From Corticibacter populi (GTDB lineage: Bacteria; Pseudomonadota; Gammaproteobacteria; Burkholderiales; Burkholderiaceae_C): a DNA stretch of 64,000 nucleotides. Made by a program: the position numbers and the translations under genes. Shown piece by piece: positions 26,167 to 34,680 of this stretch (positions within the stretch are counted from its first letter, which is position 1; each line of letters starts with the position of its first letter). The stretch is from NCBI RefSeq assembly GCF_004217315.1, contig NZ_SGWR01000003.1:496001-560000 (forward strand), written 5' to 3'. The notes under the pieces were generated by a model that did no database searches, was not told where the DNA came from, and saw only the letters and a list, made by a program, of their open reading frames with translations.

Positions 26167-27282
26167 CTACCCGGTGCCAAAGCGCTGCGCGAAAGCCTGC
26201 GGGCTCACGCCCAGGGCCTTGTGAAAGCTGCGGCGCAAGTTTTCCGGATGGCCGAAGCCGCACAGGCGCGCGACGGTGGCCACCGATGCCTGCTGCTGGC
26301 TCAGCAGGGCGGTGGCCGCTTCCAGCCGCACACGCTCCACGTACTTGGCGGGGGTGGTGTCCAGTTCTTTCTGAAAAACCCGTGCCAGGGTGCGCGGTGC
26401 CAGGCAGGCCTGTTCGGCCAGACGCTGCACGCCCAGGTCGCTGCCCAGATGACCGGGGATCCAGTCGAGCAATTGCGCCAGGCGTGGGGTGTGCCGGGTT
26501 TCTGCCGCCAGCATGGCGCTGAACTGCGCCTGGCCGCCGGGCCGGCGCACAAACATCACCAGGTGGCGCGCCACCGCCAGGGCCATGGCACGGCCGAGAT
26601 CAGCCTCGACCAGGCTGATGGCCAAATCAATGCCCGAGGTCACGCCCGCGGAGGTGAACACATGCGCCTGCCGCGGATCGCTGGCGTCATAGGTGTGCAG
26701 ACGGTCGCCGTCGATGCGGATGTCGCGCGCCAGGTCCGCCAATTCCTGCAGGCGGCACCAATGGGTGGTGGCTGGCAGCCCATCCAGCAAACCGGCACGC
26801 GCCAGGATCAATGCGCCGGAGCAGATGGAGCCCATGCGTTGCACGCGTGGCGCCATGCGCTGCACCCACGCGCGCAACGGCACATCGTGCTGCGCAGCGT
26901 CAACGCCATCCCCGCCGGGGATCAGCACGGTGCTGTGGCGATCCAGGCGGCTCGCGCGCAGTTGCGCCAGGCCAAGACTGGCCATGATGGACAAGCCGCA
27001 CGACAAGGTCACAGGCCCGGCCTGCAGGCCAGCGAACACCAGCCGGTAATGCGGCCGCATGCCTTGTTGCCGGCGCAAGTCATTGGCGGTGGCAAAAACT
27101 TGCATCGGGCCGGTGATGTCCAGACTCATCGCGCCGGGATAGGCGATGCAAATGATGCGGTGACCCCAAGGATGCGATGGGGGGCGCGATGGACCCGGCT
27201 TTGCCTTTGCCTGGAGGGGCGGCTGGGCGGCGTGGGTCCGCTGGACGGGGTTTGGTACTTTGCGCATGCCCGCAGTGTGCAT
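26167..27282 (-). CDS. GlxA family transcriptional regulator (DJ-1/PfpI + AraC HTH)
   Basis: A 371-residue regulator with an N-terminal DJ-1/PfpI-like domain (IICIAYPGAMSLDITGPMQVF, GSICSGALILARAGLLDG with the nucleophile-like Cys, THWCRLQELA, VFTSAGVTSGIDLAISLVE) and a C-terminal AraC helix-turn-helix pair (LAEQACLAPRTLARVFQKELDTTPAKYVERVRLE; VARLCGFGHPENLRRSFHKALGVSPQAF, given in parts). The start could be 27282 or 27267; neither has a clear ribosome-binding site. It probably controls the adjacent MFS gene. Confidence 0.9.
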   Translation of the reverse strand: MHTAGMRKVPNPVQRTHAAQPPLQAKAKPGPSRPPSHPWGHRIICIAYPGAMSLDITGPMQVFATANDLRRQQGMRPHYRLVFAGLQAGPVTLSCGLSIMASLGLAQLRASRLDRHSTVLIPGGDGVDAAQHDVPLRAWVQRMAPRVQRMGSICSGALILARAGLLDGLPATTHWCRLQELADLARDIRIDGDRLHTYDASDPRQAHVFTSAGVTSGIDLAISLVEADLGRAMALAVARHLVMFVRRPGGQAQFSAMLAAETRHTPRLAQLLDWIPGHLGSDLGVQRLAEQACLAPRTLARVFQKELDTTPAKYVERVRLEAATALLSQQQASVATVARLCGFGHPENLRRSFHKALGVSPQAFAQRFGTG

Positions 27283-27393
27283 GCCATGGTCATTGGCAGC
27301 AACGCCATTGATCGCACATTTTCTGCCAAACTGTCATCAGGACGTCGGATGGTTTGCGGATGCCAGTGCGGCTTCGCCGGGCGATGCCCCATG

Positions 27394-27591
27394 TCCCATG
27401 CCCGCGTGACGAGGGGCCACCAGCGGCTGGTGCAAAAAGCACCGGGACTTGGCGTGAGGGGATCGCGCCAGTCCCGGACAGGGGGGGGGCTCAAATGCGA
27501 GCAGCATGACTGCGTCTGCCCCCTGTCCGACTGGCATTGGCCGAAGATCCCGACCTTCAGCCGGTGGCTGAAATCCCTGGTGCGCCGATGA
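27394..27591 (+). pseudogene. Degenerate 3' fragment of a second dsdC-like LysR gene
   Basis: The frame SHARVTRGHQRLVQK, then after a divergent stretch LKCEQHDCVCPLSDWHWPK and PTFSRWLKSL, aligns end-to-end with the DsdC C-terminus (SHAGVAMGRRRLVRR; LKCEQHYYVCTLSDRQWPK; AFTRWLQAL). About 65 codons remain, including the natural stop, but no start, no helix-turn-helix and a garbled middle. It lies 2.6 kb from dsdC in the same orientation, with the MFS and GlxA genes between. It is a relic of a duplicated or recombined dsdC-type gene. Confidence 0.8.
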
Positions 27592-27606
27592 CGCGCTGAC
27601 GAGCCG

Positions 27607-28137
27607 TCATGGGCCAGGCTGGCGCGGCAGCAGAATGCCCGCCGCAAACAGCACCCAGGCGATGATCAGCGGCTGGAACAGCGGCCGCAGCCAGAAGTAC
27701 CAGATGCCGAACGGCAGTCCTTGCACGGAACTGCCCTGAACCGCCACGTGGATGTTGGCGATGACCAGGAAGCACAGCAGCACGCCAAGGCATGCGCCCG
27801 CTGTTTGGCGCATGGCCGGCCAGCCCAGGGCGCGGTTCCAGCGCAAGGGCAGCAGCAGGCCGATCGCCCCGGCCATTTCGGCCGCACCAGTGAGCCAGAC
27901 CAGCGGCAGCGCCGCCGCACTGAAGAACTCCGGAATCATTGGCAGATACCTTGTCTGGTCATGGAGAAAATGGTCGGTGCCGGTCAGCAGGAAGGCCAGT
28001 CCGGCGCCCCAGCGCATGGCGTCGCGCAGGTCGAGCCGCCTGCCGCGCGGCCCGCTGCCCCGGGTGAGCGCTGCGTAAAGCCTGTCGGCACACCAGGCCA
28101 GTGCCGCCAGCAAGGCCATCAAAAAAAGAAACGACAT
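27607..28137 (-). CDS. DoxX-like small integral membrane protein
   Basis: A 176-residue membrane protein with four or five hydrophobic spans. GAGLAFLLTGTDHFLHDQTRYLPMIPEFF and PLVWLTGAAEMAGAIGLLLP are typical of DoxX/DoxD-type proteins. GAGGAGGAG lies just before the ATG, overlapping the end of the upstream DUF2306 gene region. The pair, divergent from a TetR regulator, looks like a small regulated operon. The function is unknown. Confidence 0.82.
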   Translation of the reverse strand: MSFLFLMALLAALAWCADRLYAALTRGSGPRGRRLDLRDAMRWGAGLAFLLTGTDHFLHDQTRYLPMIPEFFSAAALPLVWLTGAAEMAGAIGLLLPLRWNRALGWPAMRQTAGACLGVLLCFLVIANIHVAVQGSSVQGLPFGIWYFWLRPLFQPLIIAWVLFAAGILLPRQPGP

Positions 28138-28150
28138 GGAAATCTCCTCC

Positions 28151-28516
28151 TCAACCGATCAACCAGCCATGCAGCAGCCGGCCTGGCATGGCAAGGGCGG
28201 CCATGCCTGCGATGAACAGCCCCGTGAAGGCGCCGATGGCAAAATTCCTGTGCAAGGCCATGCGGCCCCGGCGCGCGGCGGTGATCGAAATGGCAAGGCA
28301 CGCCAAAGTCCAGGCGGACAGCACATGCAGGGGCCCGAGCCCGAAGATCAGGCGGGGCGTGCCCGGTATGCCGAACGAGGACAGGCAGGCCACGGTCATG
28401 GCGAGCGTCCAGACGTGACCGGTGCGGCGGTGCCGCGCCGTGCCTTTGGGGCGCAGCAATTGGGCCAGGCCCGTCAGGATCGCGAAGGTGGCCGCAATCA
28501 GGTGAACGAAGACCAT
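28151..28516 (-). CDS. DUF2306-type membrane protein
   Basis: A 121-residue protein with four predicted membrane helices: MVFVHLIAATFAILTGLAQ, then KGTARHRRTGHVWTLAM, GLGPLHVLSAWTLACLAIS, and GRMALHRNFAIGAFTGLFIAG. Conserved histidines in HRRTGHVW and LHRNF are typical of DUF2306. AAAGGA eight bases before the ATG at 28516 favours it over the ATG six codons upstream. It ends 13 bp before the DoxX-like gene and shares a divergent promoter region with the TetR regulator. Confidence 0.78.
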   Translation of the reverse strand: MVFVHLIAATFAILTGLAQLLRPKGTARHRRTGHVWTLAMTVACLSSFGIPGTPRLIFGLGPLHVLSAWTLACLAISITAARRGRMALHRNFAIGAFTGLFIAGMAALAMPGRLLHGWLIG

Positions 28517-28552
28517 CGAAGCTGTCCTTTGCATCCATGGATTCGGTCATGC

Positions 28553-28566
28553 TAACACTGTTAACA
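28553..28566. promoter_or_regulatory. Candidate TetR operator
   Basis: TAACACTGTTA (28553-28563) is a perfect odd palindrome and overlaps the even palindrome TGTTAACA (28559-28566). It lies in the gap between the divergent DUF2306 gene and the TetR-family regulator. TetR-family repressors commonly bind such dyads in the divergent promoter region. Confidence 0.5.
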
Positions 28567-28681
28567 TTGGTGTGCAATCCAGTGCATGCGGGATGTGTGC
28601 CGGTATGCAGCCCTGCATCCGGGCGGGGGGAACATCCGGTCGGTTCGGCCGGGCGGACGGGGACGGAGGCGAGGTTCAGAA

Positions 28682-29338
28682 ATGACGGGCAAACAGACTT
28701 TTCACCACGGTGACTTGCGTGCGGCGCTGGTCGCCGAGGCCATCGGCATCCTGCGGCGCGAAGGTGTGGAGGCGCTGAGTCTGCGTGGCATCGCCCGTGC
28801 GGCGGGGGTTTCGCAGGCGGCTCCTTATCGCCACTTTGCCGACAAGGCGGCATTGCTGGCCGAGGTTTCCGAACAGGGCTTTCTGTTGCTGCAGCAACGG
28901 TTTGCGCAGTGCGCGCAATGTGTGGCAACGCCGCCGGCGCGGTTGCGGGTGTTGGGCGAGGCCTATGTGACGTTCGCGCTGGAGGAGCCGGCGCTGTTTC
29001 GTCTGATGTTTGGCGCCGGCATGCGCGCTCCGGCATCCCATCCGGCGGTGCCATCGGGGTCGTCGGAACCACCGGCGCCTGCAGCGCCGGCGGCGCCGAA
29101 TGCCGCGGCGTCAGCCTATGCGCAGCTGCGCGATGCGGTGGCCATGGTCGTCGGCGGCACGTCCGGGCCGCGGCAGTGCGAAGCGGCCTGCGTCGCCGCC
29201 TGGTCGCTGGTGCATGGCCTGTCCGTGCTGCTGATCGACGAGGCGGGCATCGCCCCGGCCCAGCCCCGTGCCGACCTGGTCAGATCGACGATCGACCTGT
29301 TCGTCCGAGGACTGGAGCTGAGCGCGACCGCCTCATGA
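28682..29338 (+). CDS. TetR/AcrR family transcriptional regulator
   Basis: A 218-residue regulator. The helix-turn-helix is in residues 10-58 (HHGDLRAALVAEAIGILRREG, LSLRGIARAAGVSQAAPYRHF, KAALLAEVSEQGF). The C-terminal ligand domain resembles TetR_C_33/WHG-type domains (AYVTFALEEPALFRLMFG). It is divergent from the DUF2306-DoxX pair, which it probably represses, with a palindrome between them. The stop codon overlaps by six bases the end of the convergent SfnB-like gene. Confidence 0.9.
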   Translation: MTGKQTFHHGDLRAALVAEAIGILRREGVEALSLRGIARAAGVSQAAPYRHFADKAALLAEVSEQGFLLLQQRFAQCAQCVATPPARLRVLGEAYVTFALEEPALFRLMFGAGMRAPASHPAVPSGSSEPPAPAAPAAPNAAASAYAQLRDAVAMVVGGTSGPRQCEAACVAAWSLVHGLSVLLIDEAGIAPAQPRADLVRSTIDLFVRGLELSATAS

Positions 29339-30601
29339 GCCGCTGCGGCCCACGCGGTAGATCGTCGGTGGTGGGGCGCCGTTGACGGCGAAGTTGCCCA
29401 CCTGGCGCTCGCGGTAGATGCGCGGGTTGTGCGATGCAATCGTGCGGGCATTGCGCCAGTAGCGGTCCAGGCCTTCGGTGCGCAGCGTGGCCGAAGCGCC
29501 CAGTGCATCGAACAGCTCGGTGCTGGCGTCCAGGATCAGCCGTGTGATGACGGAGACGGACTGATCCACCTCGACGTGGGCTTCGGTATCGGCCAGCAGG
29601 CGCCGGGCCTGATCCGATTGGGGATCGGTGTGCGCCTCGAAGCTGCGCTGCAGGGCGGCGGCGGCCTGCAGCGTCAGCGTGCCGGCGGCGTAGGCGGCGC
29701 CGTGCACACGGCCGACGACCTGCAGGATCTGCGGGTCCTCGGCCACGCGCGCGGCGTTGCCGTGGCTGTAGACGCGGTCGCGCTGCTGCACGCGGCTGGC
29801 CAGGTCGGTGGCCAGTGCGCGGCCGATGCCCGCCAGCGATGCCAGGTGCACGAGCTGGTAGAAGGCGACCGCGTAGGGAAACCGTGCCGAGGAAGGCTTG
29901 ACCCACAGGGGCTCGATGGCCACGTCGTGAAAACGCGCGGTGCCGCTGGCCGTCAGCGCCTGGCCAAAGCCGTCCCAGTCATCGACGACCTCGACCCCCG
30001 GCGCATGGCGCGGCACTTGCAGGTAGGCCGTGTCGTCGCCGTCCTGCGCGGCCACGGCAATCCAGTCGGCGAACAGCGAGCCGGTGGTGTAGAACTTCTG
30101 CCCGTTCAGGCGCAGGCCCTGGTCGCTGCGCGTGAGGGTGGTGGCAAAGGTGCCGACCTTGGCGCTGCCGGCTTCCGAGAGGCCCGCGCCAACCAATGCG
30201 CCGGCGGCGAGCTGCGCGCGCCAGTGGCTGCCCCATGGGCCGGCCTCGGTGGTGAGGATCTCTTCGGTGAATCCCAGGTGGGCGCGCAAGGCATTGACGA
30301 CGTTGGTGTCGGCCGCGCCCAGTTCGATCAGCAGCCCGAAAAGCTCGGGCAGGCTCGCGCCTGCGCCGCCTTGGTCCTGCGGCAGGCGTACGCGCGGCAG
30401 CGCGGCCTCGCGCAGCCAGGCGATTTCCTCATGGGGCAGGTGGCGCTGCACGTCGCGCTCGACGGCCGTGGCCCGGATGCGCGCAAAAATGGGGCGCAGC
30501 GGTTGCGCCAGTGCCTCGTAGCGGCCGCTGGGCGGCGCGCCCCAGGCGGTGTGGGTGTGCGCTGCGGGCGTTGACGGGATGGTGCGTGCGAAGTGGTTCA
30601 T
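29333..30601 (-). CDS. SfnB/DszC-like acyl-CoA dehydrogenase-fold flavoprotein (sulfur acquisition)
   Basis: A 422-residue flavin-dependent enzyme of the acyl-CoA dehydrogenase fold, in the SfnB/DszC group. Marks: RVRLPQDQGGAGASLPELFGLLIELG, GLSEAGSAKVGTFATTLTR, LNGQKFYTTGSLFADWIAVAA, and the C-terminal LDRYWRNARTIASHNPRIYRERQVGNF. This group oxidises organosulfur compounds with reduced flavin from a partner. The neighbours, an NtaA-type monooxygenase and a MetQIN-type importer on the same strand, fit a sulfur-limitation operon. GGAG precedes the start. The exact substrate is not known. Confidence 0.88.
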   Translation of the reverse strand: MNHFARTIPSTPAAHTHTAWGAPPSGRYEALAQPLRPIFARIRATAVERDVQRHLPHEEIAWLREAALPRVRLPQDQGGAGASLPELFGLLIELGAADTNVVNALRAHLGFTEEILTTEAGPWGSHWRAQLAAGALVGAGLSEAGSAKVGTFATTLTRSDQGLRLNGQKFYTTGSLFADWIAVAAQDGDDTAYLQVPRHAPGVEVVDDWDGFGQALTASGTARFHDVAIEPLWVKPSSARFPYAVAFYQLVHLASLAGIGRALATDLASRVQQRDRVYSHGNAARVAEDPQILQVVGRVHGAAYAAGTLTLQAAAALQRSFEAHTDPQSDQARRLLADTEAHVEVDQSVSVITRLILDASTELFDALGASATLRTEGLDRYWRNARTIASHNPRIYRERQVGNFAVNGAPPPTIYRVGRSGS

Positions 30602-30657
30602 GGTGTCTCCGGCGGGTTGAATGGGGGCTGTGAAGGCTGCCGTTCCTGCCGCAGTGT

Positions 30658-31995
30658 TCAGGGCACGCGGGTGGCGGCGCGCCCAGGCCGTGCCAGCCCC
30701 AGGTGCTCGCGCAGCGTGCTGCCTTCATAGTCGGTGCGGAACAGTCCGCGTTTTTGCAGGATCGGCACGACCTGCTCGACGAAGTCCTGCAGGCCGCTGG
30801 GCAGCAGTCCGGGCATGAGGTTGAAGCCATCGGCGGCACCGGCCTTGAACCAGTGCTCGATGTCATCGGCAACCTGTTCGGGGGTGCCGACGATCTCGCG
30901 GTGGCCGCCGCCGGCGGCGAATTCGCCCAGGAACTGGCGCAGCGTCAGGCCGTGCTGGCGCGAGCGCGCCAGGATGCCCTTGAAGAAGGTGTGGCCGCCG
31001 TTGCCGTGGTTGGGCAGCGGCAGGTCCTGCGGCAAGGGCTTGTCGAGGTCGAGCCGCTCCGGTGCCACGCCCAGCCGGCCGGCGAGGCGGCGCAGGCTGT
31101 GCTCGATGGGCACCAGCGCGATCAGCTCCTGGTGGCGGTGCCTGGCCTCGGCCTCGGTGCCGCCGATGAAGGTGCCCAGGCCGGGGAAGACCAGGAGGCT
31201 GCCTTGCTGGCGACCCAGGGCCTGCGCGCCTTGCTTGAGGCCTTGCGCATAGGCCACGGCTTCGGGTAGGGACTGCGAGAGCGAGAATACCGCCTCGGCG
31301 TGGCGCGCGGCCAGCGCCTGCCCATCGGCCGAGCCGCCGGCCTGCACCAGCACCGGGTGGCCCTGCCTGGAGCGCGGCTGGTTGAGGATGCCGTGGGCGG
31401 CAAAGAATTCGCCCTGGTGCGCCACCGGATGGAGCTTGCCAGGGTCTGCGAAGCGGCCGCTGTGCGGATCGCCGATCAGCGCGTCGTCCTCCCAGCTGTT
31501 CCACAGGGCCTTGACCACATCGGTGAATTCCGCCGCGCGGCGGTAGCGCTCGGCATGGCCGAGCACGTTGGCGTGCCCGTAGTTGCGCGCCGATGAGAGG
31601 TCGGCGGTGGTGACGATGTTCCAGCCGGCCCGCCCGCCGCTGATGAGGTCCAGCGACGCGAAGCGCCGGGCGATGTTGTAGGGCTCGTTGTAGCTCGTGG
31701 AGGCCGTGCCGATCAGGCCCAGGTGCGTGGTGGCGCCGGCAATGGCGGTGAGCACCAGCGTGGGCTCCAGCGCGGTGACCGGCCCGGTGGCCAGGCCGTC
31801 GGTGGAGACGCTGTCGGCAAGGAAGATGGCGTCGAACTTGCCGGCCTCGGCGATCTGGGCGACACGCACGTAGTGCCGCACGTCGACGAAACCCAGCGGG
31901 TCGTTTTCCGGCACGCGCCAGGCCGAGGGCACGAAGCCCTGCAGCCAGGCGTTGACGTTCAGGTGCAGGCGGCGGGGAGGGGCGGCGGCGGTCAT
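30658..31995 (-). CDS. NtaA/SnaA/DmoA-family FMN-dependent monooxygenase
   Basis: A 445-residue LLM-class flavin monooxygenase of the NtaA/DszA/DmoA type. Hallmarks: LHLNVNAWLQGFVPSAWR, FDAIFLADS, GLIGTASTSYNEPYNIARRFASLDLISGGRAGWNIVTT (about residues 93-130), HPVLVQAGGSADGQALAARHAEAVFSLSQ. Such enzymes use FMNH2 from a separate reductase to cleave C-S or C-N bonds. Together with the SfnB-like gene downstream and the importer upstream it suggests uptake and desulfurisation of a thioether- or sulfone-type compound. Confidence 0.92.
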   Translation of the reverse strand: MTAAAPPRRLHLNVNAWLQGFVPSAWRVPENDPLGFVDVRHYVRVAQIAEAGKFDAIFLADSVSTDGLATGPVTALEPTLVLTAIAGATTHLGLIGTASTSYNEPYNIARRFASLDLISGGRAGWNIVTTADLSSARNYGHANVLGHAERYRRAAEFTDVVKALWNSWEDDALIGDPHSGRFADPGKLHPVAHQGEFFAAHGILNQPRSRQGHPVLVQAGGSADGQALAARHAEAVFSLSQSLPEAVAYAQGLKQGAQALGRQQGSLLVFPGLGTFIGGTEAEARHRHQELIALVPIEHSLRRLAGRLGVAPERLDLDKPLPQDLPLPNHGNGGHTFFKGILARSRQHGLTLRQFLGEFAAGGGHREIVGTPEQVADDIEHWFKAGAADGFNLMPGLLPSGLQDFVEQVVPILQKRGLFRTDYEGSTLREHLGLARPGRAATRVP

Positions 31996-32026
31996 GGTGT
32001 CGGCGGGTCCGTCAGGCGGGGGCCGG

Positions 32027-32914
32027 TCAGGGAATCAGGCGTTGCTGCACCGGCGCGACGAAGCCCCGGTAGTTGTCGTCGATGAAGCCGGCCACCTTTT
32101 CGCCGGTGAGGTAGTCCACCAGCAACCGGATGCGCGGGTCGCCCACCAGCTCGCTGCGGGTGGTCAGCACATTGGCGTACGGGTTGTTGGCCTTGTCCTC
32201 GAGCGCGAGCGCGCTCTCGGGGCTGATGTCGTGCGTCAACGCGATGTCGCCGTTGATGAAGGAGGCCTCGACGTCCGGCAGCGACTTGGCGCGCAGGCGC
32301 GTCTCGGTGGGGATGAACTTGAAGTGCTTCGGATTGGCCACAATGCTTTTCTCGTCGATGGCAACGGCCGACGCGGAGCCGTCCGACTGCGGATGGCTCA
32401 GCCGCAGCAGCCCCTCGTTCTGCAGGATGAAGAGCGCGCGCGGCAGATTGGTTTGCTCGTTGGGCACCAGGAAAGAGGCGCCCTCGGGGATGTCCTCGAG
32501 CGACCGGTACTTGGACGAATACAGCCCGAATACGTTGACGAGCAGCGTGGCGGCGTTCACCAGCTTGTCCTTGCCCTCGGGGTGGGCGGCGATCCAGGAA
32601 TTGAAATAGGGGCGGTGCTGGAACAGGTTGGCATCGACATCGCCCTTGAGCAGCAGCTGGTTGGCATCCAGCCCCTGGCTGCTCTCGATGACCTTGAGCT
32701 TGAGGCCGCTGCCATCGGCATCGGCCAGCTGTTGCACGTAGCGCAGGATGTCTCCTTGCGGCGTGGGGGTGACGTAGACCCTCAGCGGCTCACCGGGGAC
32801 CCGGGTGTCGGCCTGTGCAGGGCCCGCCAGCACGCTGGCAGCGAGCATGCCGGTGGCGATGGCGAAGGCCGCGACGAGGGTTTTGCGCCGGGCTGCGCGG
32901 GGTGTCTGGGGCAT
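32027..32914 (-). CDS. MetQ/NlpA-family ABC transporter substrate-binding protein
   Basis: A 295-residue periplasmic binding protein. A twin-basic-like start (RRKTLVAAFAIATGMLAAS) leads to a type I cleavage site near PAQA-D; there is no lipobox, unlike E. coli MetQ. Family marks: LKLKVIESSQGLDANQLLLKGDVDANLFQHRPYF (residues about 70-105), FGLYSSKYRSLEDIPEGASFLVPNEQTN, NPYANVLTTR. AAGGA at eight bases supports the ATG encoding MPQTP over an ATG 27 bp upstream. With the permease and ATPase that precede it, it forms a methionine-type importer. Confidence 0.92.
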   Translation of the reverse strand: MPQTPRAARRKTLVAAFAIATGMLAASVLAGPAQADTRVPGEPLRVYVTPTPQGDILRYVQQLADADGSGLKLKVIESSQGLDANQLLLKGDVDANLFQHRPYFNSWIAAHPEGKDKLVNAATLLVNVFGLYSSKYRSLEDIPEGASFLVPNEQTNLPRALFILQNEGLLRLSHPQSDGSASAVAIDEKSIVANPKHFKFIPTETRLRAKSLPDVEASFINGDIALTHDISPESALALEDKANNPYANVLTTRSELVGDPRIRLLVDYLTGEKVAGFIDDNYRGFVAPVQQRLIP

Positions 32915-33004
32915 GGAGATTTCCTTGGTCATCTTGGTCATGAATGGGAGGGGAAGGTGGTTCGGTGGCGTATGTCCGGGTCTCAGCAGGTCCTGGCCAC
33001 CGGC

Positions 33005-33673
33005 CTAGCGCTTGTGCTTTCTCAGCCGGATCCAGACGTCGCCGCTGATCTGGATGACCTGCACCAGGATCACCATGGCCACGACGGCGATCACGATGAG
33101 TTCGGTGAACCAGCGCTGGTAGCCAAAGGTCAGCGCGAAGTCGCCCACGCCACCGGCGCCAATCGCGCCGGCCACGGCGGTACCCTCGACCAGGCCGACC
33201 AGGATGATGGTGGCCGAGCCGATGATTCCGGAGAGGGATTCGGGCAGCAGGATCCGGAACACGAACTGCGGCGTGGTCACGCCGATGACCTTGGCCGCCT
33301 CGATCCGGCCCTGGTCGAGTTCGCGCAGATTGGCCTCGATCAGCCGCGAGAAGAACGGCGTGAAGCCCACCGTCAGCGGCACCAGCGCGGCGGCCGGCCC
33401 CAGCGGCGTGCCCACGATCACACGGGTGACCGGGATGAGGATGACGATCATGATGATGAACGGGATGGAGCGCCCGATGTTCACGACCGTGTTGACCGTG
33501 TGGTAGATGACGGGATTGGGGCGCCATGAGTGCGGCGCGGTGAGGTAGAGAACCAGGCCGATGGCGATGCCCAGCGTAATGACCAGCAGGCCGGAGAGCG
33601 CCGTCATGTAGAGCGTCTGCCCCAGCGCCTCCCAGAAGTCGGGGAGGTATTGCGTCCAGTCGCGCGGTTTCAT
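33005..33673 (-). CDS. MetI-type ABC transporter permease
   Basis: A 222-residue inner-membrane permease with five or six helices and the EAA-loop ATPase contact EAAKVIGVTTPQFVFRILLPES. SIPFIIMIVILIPVTRVIVGT and FGYQRWFTELIVIAVVAMVI are characteristic of MetI. Its ATG overlaps the metN-like stop codon (TGATG), so the two are coupled. In this operon the binding protein follows 90 bp downstream. Confidence 0.94.
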   Translation of the reverse strand: MKPRDWTQYLPDFWEALGQTLYMTALSGLLVITLGIAIGLVLYLTAPHSWRPNPVIYHTVNTVVNIGRSIPFIIMIVILIPVTRVIVGTPLGPAAALVPLTVGFTPFFSRLIEANLRELDQGRIEAAKVIGVTTPQFVFRILLPESLSGIIGSATIILVGLVEGTAVAGAIGAGGVGDFALTFGYQRWFTELIVIAVVAMVILVQVIQISGDVWIRLRKHKR

Positions 33674-34680
33674 CAGGCCGCCTTGCCGAGCACGATGCTC
33701 TTTTCCCGCAGGATGGATGACAAGGCCTCCAGCACCGCTGGCGCCTTGCCGCGCAGATCGAAATCGACCTTCAAGCGCGCCGCCTCGATGCCACCCAGGC
33801 GCTCGACGCCGCCAGAGACCAGCGCGGTGGTCACGTCCAGCCGTTGCGCCGCTTCCGAGAAGAAGGTGCTTTGCGCGCGCACGTCGGCCAGCAGCAGGTC
33901 GTAGCGGATCCAGCCGAGCTCGGGTCCACGCCCCAGGTCCGGTGCGGGCAGCAGCTGGCGGCCCAGGTAGGAATCGGCATCGTGCAGCAGATCGCGCACA
34001 TCCCCGGTCTCGATGATCCTGCCGCCCTGCATCAGGGTGACGGAATCGGCCGCATAGCGCACCACGTCCCAGGAGTGCGTGATGAGGATGATGGTGAGCT
34101 TGAGCTGCCTTCTGAGCCGCAGCAGCAGGTCGAGGATGACCGTGGTGGTCTCCGAGTCGAGGGCGCTGGTGGCTTCGTCGCACAGCAGCACCTCGGCGTC
34201 CGAGACCAGCGCACGGGCGATTCCCACGCGCTGCTTCTGGCCGCCCGAGAGCTGGGAGGGGTAGGCATTCTCCTTGCCTTGCAGGCCGACCAGCTCGATG
34301 AGCTCCTGCGCCTTCTTCCTGCGCGCGGGCCTGGCCACGCCGCGCACGGCCAGCGGGAATGCGATGTTCTCCAGCACGGTTTGGCCATGGAACAGGTTGA
34401 AGTGCTGAAAAATGGTGGCGACCCGGCTGAGGTAGTTGCGCAGCGGCGTGCCCTTCAGGTCGTGGATGGGCTGGTCCCGAAACCATACGGTGCCCGCGCT
34501 GGGTTTCTCGAGAAGATTCAGCAGGCGCAGCAGCGTGCTCTTGCCCGCGCCCGATGTGCCGACGATGCCGAAAAACGATCCGGCCGGAATGTCCAGCGAA
34601 ACCTCGCTGAGTGCCTGCACGCGCTCGCCGGCGCGCTCGAATGTCTTGGAAACATTATCCAGTCTGAACACATTTCTCAT
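33673..34680 (-). CDS. MetN-type ABC transporter ATP-binding protein with NIL domain
   Basis: A 335-residue ATPase: Walker A GTSGAGKST, Q-loop IFQHFNLFHGQTV, signature LSGGQKQR, Walker B VLLCDEATSALD, H-loop ITHSWDVV. The C-terminal about 90 residues (ELGWIRYDLLLADVRAQSTF onward) form the NIL ligand-sensing domain typical of MetN, which can inhibit transport when methionine is plentiful. It is the first gene of the metN-metI-metQ-type operon, reading away from the divergent methyltransferase gene. Context suggests another organosulfur substrate is possible. Confidence 0.93.
   Translation of the reverse strand: MRNVFRLDNVSKTFERAGERVQALSEVSLDIPAGSFFGIVGTSGAGKSTLLRLLNLLEKPSAGTVWFRDQPIHDLKGTPLRNYLSRVATIFQHFNLFHGQTVLENIAFPLAVRGVARPARRKKAQELIELVGLQGKENAYPSQLSGGQKQRVGIARALVSDAEVLLCDEATSALDSETTTVILDLLLRLRRQLKLTIILITHSWDVVRYAADSVTLMQGGRIIETGDVRDLLHDADSYLGRQLLPAPDLGRGPELGWIRYDLLLADVRAQSTFFSEAAQRLDVTTALVSGGVERLGGIEAARLKVDFDLRGKAPAVLEALSSILREKSIVLGKAA

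Noticed and set aside
26005-27393. A long plus-strand frame opposite the GlxA-type regulator leading into the dsdC-like relic
   Set aside because: Only its last 66 codons resemble DsdC; the rest is antisense to a clear AraC/GlxA gene.
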